DNA of 64,000 bases from an uncultured Alistipes sp. (GTDB lineage: Bacteria > Bacteroidota > Bacteroidia > Bacteroidales > Rikenellaceae), in assembly GCA_900541585.1 (NCBI GenBank), contig UQKD01000002.1, positions 161,605 through 225,604 of the forward strand, in the 5' to 3' direction. Positions 1 through 7,626 of this stretch are shown here, piece after piece (position 1 is the first letter of the stretch; each line of letters opens with the position of its first letter). The notes under the pieces were generated by a model. The model was not told where the DNA came from and did no database searches. It saw only the letters and a program-made list of their open reading frames with translations. The translations under genes and the position numbers were made by a program.

Positions 1-2164
1 CGGTGACCGAAAAGATGGTTTTGCCCTTCTCGCTGGCGTGCTTGTACTCCAGGATGTCGAACTCCACGACGATCTCCGTCGGCGTGTCGCCGATCGCGTC
101 GAGCGCAGGCATGGTCAGATTGCCAGGGTTGCCTGCGATGCCCAGCGTCAGACAGCCGTTCTTCGCATAGGTCCGCTCTCCCGAGTAGCCCCGTGCTTTC
201 CAGTCGGCGGGCCAGCTGCCGATGATCGTGCCGTTGGTCCCGAGGGTCGTTCCGGGGGCGACGTTGGGAAATCCGGTGAAAATCCCGCCCGACGAGCCGC
301 TGCCTGCGGTCCAGGAGAAGTCGTCCTCGAAATAGACCACCTCGGGGATTTCGTGAGTCTGCGTGACGGTGAGCGTCGCGAGGGTCTGGTCGCCGGACGA
401 AACGGTGACCGTCGCCGTGCGGGGCTGGCCGGTGAGGTTCTGCGTGAGGGCGCGGAACGTGAGCCCGTATGCGATGCCCGTTCCGAGGCCCTCGCTCGGG
501 GGCGAAACGGTGAGCCAGTCGGCTTCGCAGGCTGCCGACCACGAGGTCGTGGCCTGGATGATCAGCGACGCTTCGGCGCCTGCGAGGTTGGCGATGTCGG
601 TCCGGTTGCCGTCGGGCAGGCGGATTTCCGGTTCGACGGTCGAAGGTACGTCGCGCGATCCGGCCACGGCGCCTTTCACGGCTTTGCCGATCAGGATGTT
701 GTCGATCAGGATGCGGGCGCCGGCCGTTGCGTCGGCCGTGCCGAAGACGATGCGGGTTTCGGACGTGGCGCCCTTGACGATGATCCAGTACTTCCGCCAG
801 CGGAAGCTGTTCGTAAGCGTCACCTCGGTCCCGGCGGCGTCGGTGTCGCCGATCGTGCCGGGTCCGTCGACGGAAATCACCAGCGGCTTGGTGTCGGGCG
901 TCATCGTCGCCGTGGCGTAGTTCGCGCCGTAGAACGAGACGAGCAGATCGACAGGTTCCGCTCCGATTTCCGCGAGCGCCGGGGTGACGAGTGCCGCGCG
1001 GCGCGACGAAATGCCGAGGCAGACGTAACCCTCGTAGCGGGCCTGCACGTCGGTGCGCGTACCCAGCGTGGAGTAGCCGATTGTTGCAAAGTCGTCGAGC
1101 AGGTCCAGCGTGAAGTAGTTGGCCTTGCCCGTTGCCGAGGTTGCGGCCGTCACCGTGGGCCATCCGCCGCCCGTGAGGTTGTCCCAGCGGCCGGAAGAAG
1201 TGATCCACGCGAAATCATCCTCGAAATAAACCTCGCGGGTCTCGTCGGAGATGACCTCCATCTCCATCGTGTGCGGGATGTATTTGGCCGCGGCGAAAGC
1301 CCCCTTGTCGTCGGTGACGTAGGAGGTGAAAGGCTCCCCGGCGAAGAGGGTTTCGCTGAAAACCCGCTCGTCGGTGGTCACGGCCCTGAGCGAAAGACCG
1401 CCCGTTCCGGTGATGAAGCGTCCCAGCGGGATGCGCACCGAACGCGCCTTGTCCAGCGGCAGGCCGTCGCCGTCGCAGACGACGGTCAGGCGGTCGGACT
1501 GTTCGGTGAGGGTCACGTTGCCGAGGTTGTCGGTCGTGCCTTCGCCGGCCATCCAGCCCGTCAGCGCGGAACCTTCGGCGGGAGCGACTTCGATGGTCGC
1601 GATCGAGGTCTCCTCGAGAGGTTCGAAGCGCAGCTCCAGCACCGGGGCGAAGTTCCGGAAGCGCAGCGCCACGGGCTGCTGCTGTGAGGCCGAGGTCGAA
1701 GCCTCGCCGATCAGGAACGGCAGGGTGGTGTTCGCGCCTTCGGCGACGTGCTGTTCGGCCGGGACCGAGAAACGCACGACGGCACGGTTCAGGAGGCCTC
1801 CGGCATTGGTCTCGTCATAGGGATAGTAGGCGAAGAAGGTACGCCGCCCGGTGATAGACTCGTTCCAGCGGATGGCCTCGGCGACGGGCGTCAGCATGCT
1901 GAACGTTGTGGCGTCGGAGAGCGTATAGGGAATGTTCTCGACGTGGGGCGTGCCGTCGATCATCGCCGTGATGCCGATGCGGTCGCCGGTTTCCCAGCTG
2001 GTGACGGGACCTTGCTCGACGACGCGGGTTCCGGCCTCGGCGGGGTCGATCGCCGCGGCGAACTGCACGTCGCCGATCACGGCGGGCTTCTGTTCCGCCG
2101 TCTCGTCGTCCGAGCAGGCGCTCAGCGCGGCGATGCAGAGAGGTAGCAGGAAAAAACGTTTCAT
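1..2164 (-). CDS. Fimbrillin-like / BACON-domain lipoprotein, 3' end outside window
   Basis: The frame is open from ATG at 2164 to the left edge, so the C-terminus is missing (at least 721 residues). The N-terminus is a lipoprotein signal ending in LSAC (Cys17) followed by SDDE, typical of surface-exposed Bacteroidales lipoproteins. Residues about 25-330 resemble the fimbrillin/Mfa-like fold (a W-E-T-G-D-R-I-G-I stretch near residue 57). Further on comes a BACON-like module (SAACEADWLTVSP, ending in LTVTQ), and two similar segments beginning YFEDDF that look like jelly-roll, carbohydrate-binding-type domains. The gene starts 27 bp after the sialidase stop, so it is probably the last known member of the sialic acid operon. 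A role in binding a sialylated host glycan or mucin is inference from context; no enzyme motif is visible. Confidence 0.8.
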   Translation of the reverse strand, partial: MKRFFLLPLCIAALSACSDDETAEQKPAVIGDVQFAAAIDPAEAGTRVVEQGPVTSWETGDRIGITAMIDGTPHVENIPYTLSDATTFSMLTPVAEAIRWNESITGRRTFFAYYPYDETNAGGLLNRAVVRFSVPAEQHVAEGANTTLPFLIGEASTSASQQQPVALRFRNFAPVLELRFEPLEETSIATIEVAPAEGSALTGWMAGEGTTDNLGNVTLTEQSDRLTVVCDGDGLPLDKARSVRIPLGRFITGTGGLSLRAVTTDERVFSETLFAGEPFTSYVTDDKGAFAAAKYIPHTMEMEVISDETREVYFEDDFAWITSSGRWDNLTGGGWPTVTAATSATGKANYFTLDLLDDFATIGYSTLGTRTDVQARYEGYVCLGISSRRAALVTPALAEIGAEPVDLLVSFYGANYATATMTPDTKPLVISVDGPGTIGDTDAAGTEVTLTNSFRWRKYWIIVKGATSETRIVFGTADATAGARILIDNILIGKAVKGAVAGSRDVPSTVEPEIRLPDGNRTDIANLAGAEASLIIQATTSWSAACEADWLTVSPPSEGLGTGIAYGLTFRALTQNLTGQPRTATVTVSSGDQTLATLTVTQTHEIPEVVYFEDDFSWTAGSGSSGGIFTGFPNVAPGTTLGTNGTIIGSWPADWKARGYSGERTYAKNGCLTLGIAGNPGNLTMPALDAIGDTPTEIVVEFDILEYKHASEKGKTIFSVT

Positions 2165-2191
2165 ATCGGTAAGTTTTAAGGTTTTCGGGAT

Positions 2192-3328
2192 TTAGTCGAA
2201 GAGGCGTACGGGCGATACGGTCTCGAAGGAGATGCGGCGGTAGAGTTCCTCCTTGCCCCCGGGATCGCCGTTCTCATAGAGGATGCCGACCGAACCGTCG
2301 GGCAGGCACACCAGGTCGGAGTAGGCCGCGCGGCCCTTGAAGACCGTCACGAAGCGGTTCCATGTGCGTCCGTTGTCGCGGCTGACGCCGATCGACATGT
2401 TTTCGCGCTTGAGCGAGCGGGGATTCGAAAAGAGCAGAGTGCGAGAGGATTTGCCGCCCTGCGGCGCATAGTTGAGGATGCTTCCCTGGCAGCGCGGCTC
2501 GACGAGCTGGCTCTCCTCCCACGTGCGGCTCCACGTCGCTCCGCCGTCGCGGCTCACCGCGCAGAGGCGCAGCGAGTCCCCGCGGTCGTAATGGCGCATG
2601 TTGAGCATCAGGTCGCCGTTCGAAAGTTCCGTGACCGAGCTTTCGTTGCCCCCGGGCTGCGAAACGGCGCCGATCTGCCACGTCGCGCCCCGGTCGTCGG
2701 AGTAGAGAAGGTGGGAGTTCGAGGCGATCCGCCCCTCGGGGGTCACCCATTTGTGGTTGGCCGGGACGACGAGCCTGCCCTTGTGCGGCCCGCGGGTTTT
2801 CTGGATGGCGTGGCACGGTCCGGTGGCATACCAGGTCCATTCGGGGCGCTTCACCGCGGAGGTGATCTCCACGGGTTCGCTCCATGTCACTCCGTGGTCG
2901 TCGGAGTGGAGCGAGAAGACGCGGCGGGTATTGGCGGCCTTGCCCGCCTCGATGTCGCGTTCGTGGTCGGGACCGCTGTTCCAGCAGGCCAGCAGGACGA
3001 TGCGCCCGGTTTCGCGGACGAGCACCGGCGCGGGGTTGCCGCAGGTGTTGCCCGCGTCGTCCCACACGACGGTCATTTCGCCCCACGTGCGGCCCTCGTC
3101 CGCCGAACGGCGCACGACCAGGTCGATGTCGCCCCGGTCGGCCGTGCCGTCGCGTCGCGCTTCGGCGAAGGCCAGCAGCGAGCCGTCGGCGGCGCGGACG
3201 AGCGCCGGGATGCGGAAACAGGCGTAACCGTAGTCGCCGTTTTGGTAGACGACGGTTGCGGCGGGGTTCTGGGCCTGGCAGCCGAAGGCGGCCAGGAGGG
3301 AACAGGCGATCAGCAGGAGCGTGCGCAT
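2192..3328 (-). CDS. nanH: Exo-alpha-sialidase, GH33 (378 aa)
   Basis: Releases terminal sialic acid from glycoconjugates. The GH33 signature is clear: FRIP at residues 38-41, and five Asp-box repeats of the S-x-D-x-G-x-T-W type (SADEGRTW near 75, SDDHGVTW, SDDRGATW, SRDGGATW, SRDNGRTW). Candidate catalytic residues are the Asp in the RRDGTADRGD stretch, the Glu in GGNESSV and the Tyr in AAYSDL. The signal peptide ends in AAFGCQ; Cys17 could make it a lipoprotein, though Phe at -2 is unusual, so periplasmic or surface location is open. At 378 residues it has only the catalytic propeller, without the extra N-terminal domain of many Bacteroides sialidases. It starts 10 bp downstream of nanA in the same operon. 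Confidence 0.95.
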   Translation of the reverse strand: MRTLLLIACSLLAAFGCQAQNPAATVVYQNGDYGYACFRIPALVRAADGSLLAFAEARRDGTADRGDIDLVVRRSADEGRTWGEMTVVWDDAGNTCGNPAPVLVRETGRIVLLACWNSGPDHERDIEAGKAANTRRVFSLHSDDHGVTWSEPVEITSAVKRPEWTWYATGPCHAIQKTRGPHKGRLVVPANHKWVTPEGRIASNSHLLYSDDRGATWQIGAVSQPGGNESSVTELSNGDLMLNMRHYDRGDSLRLCAVSRDGGATWSRTWEESQLVEPRCQGSILNYAPQGGKSSRTLLFSNPRSLKRENMSIGVSRDNGRTWNRFVTVFKGRAAYSDLVCLPDGSVGILYENGDPGGKEELYRRISFETVSPVRLFD

Positions 3329-3338
3329 GGCTTCGGGG

Positions 3339-4253
3339 TTATTTTATGCGATTGAAAAAGTCGATGGCTTCCAGTTCGGCTTTCAGGCAGGCGTATTCGG
3401 CTTCGGTGAAGGGGGCCAGCGGCAGGCGGCACGAACCGCAGTCCACGCCCACGAGGCGCATGATGGCCTTGCCGCCGCGGACTCCGCCGCCGTGGCGGAT
3501 AATCACCTCGACGATCTTCACCGAGTACTGTTGCAGTTTGGCCGCAGCCGCGATGTCCCCGGCGCGGAAGGCGTCGAGCAGGCAGTTGTAGACCTTCGCG
3601 GCATAGTTGTAGGTGCTGCCCACGGCGGCCGTGGCGCCGAGCGAAAGCCCGCAAAGCAGGATTTCGTCGTAACCGTGGAGCACTTCGTAACGGCCTCCGT
3701 CGAGCATCAGGCATTGGGACATCTCCATCAGGTTGTTGTGGGTGAACTTCACCCCCGCGAGCGTCGGCATGGCCTTGCCGCCCAAGGCGAGGAACTCCGG
3801 TACGGAGACCGACACGCCCGACATCGAGGGCATGTTGTAGTAGTAGAAGGGCAGCGAGTTGCTGTTGGCGATGGGCGTGAACCACGCGACCAGCTCCGCG
3901 GCCGTCTGGGGCTTGAAGAAATAGGGGGCCATGGCGCCGATGGCGTCGGCGCCCGAACGCTCGGCGTGCTGCGCCAGGGCGATGGCGTCGGCGGCGCAGT
4001 TGGAACCCACGTGCACGATCACCTTCAGGCGTCCCGCCGCGGCTGCGACCCATGCTTCGGCGACCGCCCGGCGTTCGTCGGTGGTCAGCGACGCCGATTC
4101 GCCCGTCGTGCCGCAGATGAAGACCCCTTTCACGCCGCTGGCCGCCAGCAGGTCGGCATAGGGTTCGACCGCTGCGAGGTTGAGTGCGCCGTCGGCTGTC
4201 ATCGGGGTGAAGGGAGCGGCGATCAGGCCCTCCAGTTTTTGCTTGTTAACCAT
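3339..4253 (-). CDS. nanA: N-acetylneuraminate lyase
   Basis: Cytoplasmic class I aldolase that splits N-acetylneuraminate into N-acetylmannosamine and pyruvate. The 304-residue length fits the DHDPS/NAL family. Visible motifs are GTTGE near residue 48-52 (carboxylate binding), YYYN with catalytic Tyr139, and GVKFT with the Schiff-base Lys169. These match the spacing of the E. coli enzyme. It lies two bases downstream of the symporter fusion stop and 10 bp ahead of the sialidase. No NanE-type or AGE-type epimerase and no ManNAc kinase is encoded in this window, so the next steps of the pathway must be elsewhere. Confidence 0.93.
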   Translation of the reverse strand: MVNKQKLEGLIAAPFTPMTADGALNLAAVEPYADLLAASGVKGVFICGTTGESASLTTDERRAVAEAWVAAAAGRLKVIVHVGSNCAADAIALAQHAERSGADAIGAMAPYFFKPQTAAELVAWFTPIANSNSLPFYYYNMPSMSGVSVSVPEFLALGGKAMPTLAGVKFTHNNLMEMSQCLMLDGGRYEVLHGYDEILLCGLSLGATAAVGSTYNYAAKVYNCLLDAFRAGDIAAAAKLQQYSVKIVEVIIRHGGGVRGGKAIMRLVGVDCGSCRLPLAPFTEAEYACLKAELEAIDFFNRIK

Positions 4254-4255
4254 TG

Positions 4256-6823
4256 TTACAGTTCGTTTTTGGTTTTATAAATTGTCAGGTTATCCGTGTG
4301 TTTGGGATCGCTGCCGCCGGTGGCGAGGCTCACGACGTAGCCGATCGCGAAGCAGGCGATGAAGCCCGTGGTCGAGTAGAGCAGCAGGTTGACCCATTGG
4401 TGCTGGGTGACGAGCGTCTGGACGACGATGCTGCCGCCGAGTCCGCAGAGGGCGCCCGTGGCGTTGGCGCGGCGTGTCGCAAGTCCCAGCAGGAACAGTC
4501 CGCCCAGTCCGCCCAGCAGGATGCCGAGGAACTTCGAGAACTCGTCCCACAGCGACTTGATGTCCCACGAGGCCATCACCACGGCGAACAGGATGCCCAC
4601 CATGCCCAGCACGAAGGTCGCCCAGCGGGCGGCCGAGAGCATGTGCCGTTCGCCGCGGTCGGGGCGCACCTTGCGGTAGATGTCCGTCACGAAGGCCGTG
4701 GCGGCGGAGTTCATGCTGCTGCTCAATGTAGACATCGCCGCGGCGAAGAGCCCCGCGATGACCAGTCCCAGCACGCCGCGCGGCAGCGCGGTGCTCATGT
4801 ACCACGGCAGGATGGCGTCGGAGTCGGCGATCGACATGCTCAGCTCCTGCGGATGGAATTTGTAGAAGGCCCACAGCGCCGTGCCGAGCAGGAAGAACAG
4901 CAGGCTGGCGGGGACCGTCAGCGCGGCGTTGGTGTAGACACCCTTGCGGGCGGCTTTCTCGGAGTCGGTTGTGAGGTAGCGCTGCACGATGGTCTGGTCG
5001 GTCCCGTAGGTGGTGATGTTGGTGAAGACCGTGGCGATGAGCACCGTCCAGATCGTCGGCTGGCGCAGGTCGAAGAACGACTCTCCGAGGCTGAATTTCC
5101 CGGCGTCGCCCGCGGCGGTGAAGATCGTTCGGAAGCCTTCGGGCAGCTGGAAGGCGATGGAGCAGACGACCGCCACGGCGGCGCCCAGCAGTACGACCAC
5201 CTGCACGGCTTCGGTCCAGACCACGGCCTCGATGCCGCCCATGAGCGTGTAGGCGAGGCTCAAAACGCCCATCATCCCGATGCAGAGGAAGATGTCGATG
5301 CCCGTCACGATGTTCAGCGCGATCGAGGGCAGCAGCAGGACGACGGCCATGCGGCCGATCTGGAAAATGATGAACGAGACACTGCATACGACGCGGATCA
5401 GGGCGTTGAAGCGCAGTTCGAGGTATTCGTAGGCCGTGGTGACGTTCAGCCGCCGGAAGAAGGGGATGAAGACTGCGGTGATCAGCGGCACGACGAGGAC
5501 GATGCCCGCGTTGAAGAGCAGGTAGCTCCAGTCCGTGGCGAACGCCTTGGCCGGGATGGCCATGAAGGTGATGGCCGAGAGGCTCGTGCCGAAGATGCTC
5601 AAACCCACGATGAACCACGGGATGCGCCCGCCGCCCTTGAAGTAGTCGCCCGTCGATTTCTGGTTTTTCGAGAAATACCAGCCGATCCACGCCAGCGAGA
5701 GGAAATAGAGTACGATCACGAGGATGTCGAGCCACCCCATGCGGTGCAGGTCGTCGTCGACGTGTCCGCGCAGGATCACCGGGGTGCGGATGCCGGGCGC
5801 GGTTTCGCCGCTGGCGATGGTGATGTCGCGTCCGTCGCTCACCACGGCGGTCGTCACGGGCAGGATGAAGGACGATTTTTCGACATCGGTTTCGGTCATC
5901 GTGCCCGTCACGGTGTGGTAGAGCCGCAGGGCGTTGTCCGAGACGGTTTCGTCGTGCGACTTGCCGCCGAAGAAGAGGATGTGGTTGGTGCCGAACGGCG
6001 CGGCCGTGCCCGCCATGACGGGGAAGTCGCCTTCGAGGGCCGTCCATGTCCGGAGCCGCGGGTTGTAGCGGTAGGCGTCGCGGTGGATGGTCCACGGTGC
6101 GTCGCCGTCGTAGTCGCGGCCGCTGAAGAGGTAGAAACAGTTATCCATTCCGTCGCTCTGCCCCGCGGCGACGGCGTAGCCGCGCGCCGGGCCGGGCCAT
6201 GCGGGCAGTTCGCGCCATCCGGCTGCGGGAGCCGCCGGGTCGAGCGTGAAGAAGCGCTTCGTGGCCTTTGCGGGCGTCATCGACTCGCTGCCGCCTGCGA
6301 CGTAGACCTTGCCGCCGGCGAGGCATCCCGCGGCGTTGGCCAGCGGAGCCGGGAGCGGCGGCCACTCCGTGATGCGGGGCGCACCGTTCTCCACCGTGAG
6401 CAGGAACACCTCGTCCATGCAGCGCGAGGCGTCGCAGCCGCCGATGCAGAGCACCCCCTGCGGAAGCGTCACCGAGACGCCGTAGGCCGCCGGATGCGGC
6501 AGGGCGCCGGGGAACGTCTTCCACCCGTCGGTTTCGTCGTAGAGGTAGACGTCGCCGTACCAGCGCTTTTCGCCGCCTTCCCACGGCATTGCGCCGGGGA
6601 AATTGACGCCGCCGGCGACCACCAGCCTGCCGCCGGCCTTTCCGGCGAAGACGCCGGCGAGACCGCGGTGGGCCGTTGAATCGTTCGGGGCGGGGAGGCG
6701 CAGGGCGTCGTCCCAGACGATGGCGTCGGTGCGCGTCAGCTGCGTCGTGGTTTCAGCGCCGCGGACGGGGGCTGTGGCCGCTGCAAGGAGCAGGGCAAGG
6801 GGTATGATAACTCGTTTCAGCAC
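4256..6823 (-). CDS. Kelch mutarotase (NanM-like) fused to sodium:solute symporter (855 aa)
   Basis: Two proteins in one chain. Residues 1-22 are a signal peptide; residues about 30-360 form a kelch propeller with repeated GG...Y/W motifs, resembling the cyclically permuted NanM mutarotase family. From about residue 368 (DILVIVLYFLSLAWIGWYFS) to the end is a sodium:solute symporter (SSS/SLC5) with roughly 13 hydrophobic segments; TGDYFKGGGRIPWF is the family's early signature. The signal and orientation place the propeller in the periplasm. Inference: the propeller equilibrates sialic acid anomers released by the sialidase and hands them to the attached transporter. The start is a GTG 11 bp after the regulator stop. 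The substrate is assigned from neighbours (nanA, nanH), not from the transporter sequence alone. Confidence 0.88.
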   Translation of the reverse strand: MLKRVIIPLALLLAAATAPVRGAETTTQLTRTDAIVWDDALRLPAPNDSTAHRGLAGVFAGKAGGRLVVAGGVNFPGAMPWEGGEKRWYGDVYLYDETDGWKTFPGALPHPAAYGVSVTLPQGVLCIGGCDASRCMDEVFLLTVENGAPRITEWPPLPAPLANAAGCLAGGKVYVAGGSESMTPAKATKRFFTLDPAAPAAGWRELPAWPGPARGYAVAAGQSDGMDNCFYLFSGRDYDGDAPWTIHRDAYRYNPRLRTWTALEGDFPVMAGTAAPFGTNHILFFGGKSHDETVSDNALRLYHTVTGTMTETDVEKSSFILPVTTAVVSDGRDITIASGETAPGIRTPVILRGHVDDDLHRMGWLDILVIVLYFLSLAWIGWYFSKNQKSTGDYFKGGGRIPWFIVGLSIFGTSLSAITFMAIPAKAFATDWSYLLFNAGIVLVVPLITAVFIPFFRRLNVTTAYEYLELRFNALIRVVCSVSFIIFQIGRMAVVLLLPSIALNIVTGIDIFLCIGMMGVLSLAYTLMGGIEAVVWTEAVQVVVLLGAAVAVVCSIAFQLPEGFRTIFTAAGDAGKFSLGESFFDLRQPTIWTVLIATVFTNITTYGTDQTIVQRYLTTDSEKAARKGVYTNAALTVPASLLFFLLGTALWAFYKFHPQELSMSIADSDAILPWYMSTALPRGVLGLVIAGLFAAAMSTLSSSMNSAATAFVTDIYRKVRPDRGERHMLSAARWATFVLGMVGILFAVVMASWDIKSLWDEFSKFLGILLGGLGGLFLLGLATRRANATGALCGLGGSIVVQTLVTQHQWVNLLLYSTTGFIACFAIGYVVSLATGGSDPKHTDNLTIYKTKNEL

Positions 6824-6834
6824 GTTTTTCGGGT

Positions 6835-7563
6835 TTATTTTCTGGGTTTCCGGTTTTTGTTCAGGTAGATCGTATAGAGTTTCAGGTGGTCGGCGATGGC
6901 TTTGCGGTAACCGGCTTCGTCGCCGCGCTGGATGTACTCCAGCAGGTGTTTGTGAGTTACCAGTTCGCCGCTTTCGGCCAGTTCCTTCTCGATAGGCTCG
7001 AAGAAGTCGCGGAAGTTGTCCTTCACGAAATCCATCACCGGATGGATCACCTTCTGGAACTCCGAGATGATGTCGTTGCCCGTGATTTCGTAGAGTTTGG
7101 CGTGGAAGTGCACCTCGCTCATCGGGGTATAGCGGTTGACACCGATAATCTCGCCCATCTCGACGATCTGCTCCAGCTCGCGGATGTCCTCGGGGGTGAT
7201 GTTGGCGAAGATGTAGCCGCTGATGCCGATTTCGAGCGCGATGCGGAATTCGAGGATGTCCAGCACCGTGTCCTTGTTCATCAGCAGCGGGTTGACGCAG
7301 CGCTTCATGCCGCCGAGGATCGAAGGCTCGGCGAGGATCATGCCCCGCTTGGTGCGGGACTCGATCATGCCGGTCATCTTGAAGCGGCTCAGGGCTTCGC
7401 GCAGCACCGTGCGCGCCACGCCCAGGGCGTTGGCCAGTTCGGCCTCGGGCGGAATGCTGCTGCCCGGGCGAAGGCCCTGCTCCTTGAAATACTCGATGAG
7501 GCTCTCCTCGACCTGGTCTACCAGCGTCGTGTGGGGTTTGTTGATTTTCAGTGTACCAAGCAT
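6835..7563 (-). CDS. GntR/FadR-family regulator of the sialic acid operon
   Basis: 242 residues. The N-terminal winged helix (about 12-75) has the GntR signature PGSSIPPEAELANALGVART followed by VLREAL. The rest is an all-helical FCD ligand domain with the metal/acid-binding pattern: histidines in VHFHAKL, and ADHLKLY near the C-terminus. As first gene of the nan operon it is likely an autoregulated repressor relieved by sialic acid or a breakdown product, as with E. coli NanR, which is also FadR-type; the ligand is inferred. It is unlike the ROK or LacI types. A dyad on its own promoter is described separately. Confidence 0.88.
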   Translation of the reverse strand: MLGTLKINKPHTTLVDQVEESLIEYFKEQGLRPGSSIPPEAELANALGVARTVLREALSRFKMTGMIESRTKRGMILAEPSILGGMKRCVNPLLMNKDTVLDILEFRIALEIGISGYIFANITPEDIRELEQIVEMGEIIGVNRYTPMSEVHFHAKLYEITGNDIISEFQKVIHPVMDFVKDNFRDFFEPIEKELAESGELVTHKHLLEYIQRGDEAGYRKAIADHLKLYTIYLNKNRKPRK

Positions 7564-7582
7564 AGTTTTCTGTTTTTTCAGA

Positions 7583-7626
7583 TTTATCTGATAAAATTAC
7601 GAATTATTCGGTGCACACCCAAAAAA
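7583..7626 (-). promoter_or_regulatory. nan operon promoter with overlapping dyad operator
   Basis: On the minus strand a TTG at 7620-7622 is followed after 20 bases by TAATTTTA (7599-7592), close to TAnnTTTG. A perfect 13-base dyad TTTATCAGATAAA (7595-7583) covers the end of the -7 element and the predicted start of transcription, as expected for a repressor site. The -33 element begins right at the stop codon of the upstream phosphoesterase gene; no terminator separates the units, so readthrough from the susC promoter is also possible. Confidence 0.65.

Noticed and set aside
4253..6679. An 808-codon plus-strand frame over the symporter gene
   Set aside because: Same antisense effect; rich in Glu, Asp, Arg and Ala with no fold signature, while the opposite strand encodes kelch and SSS domains.
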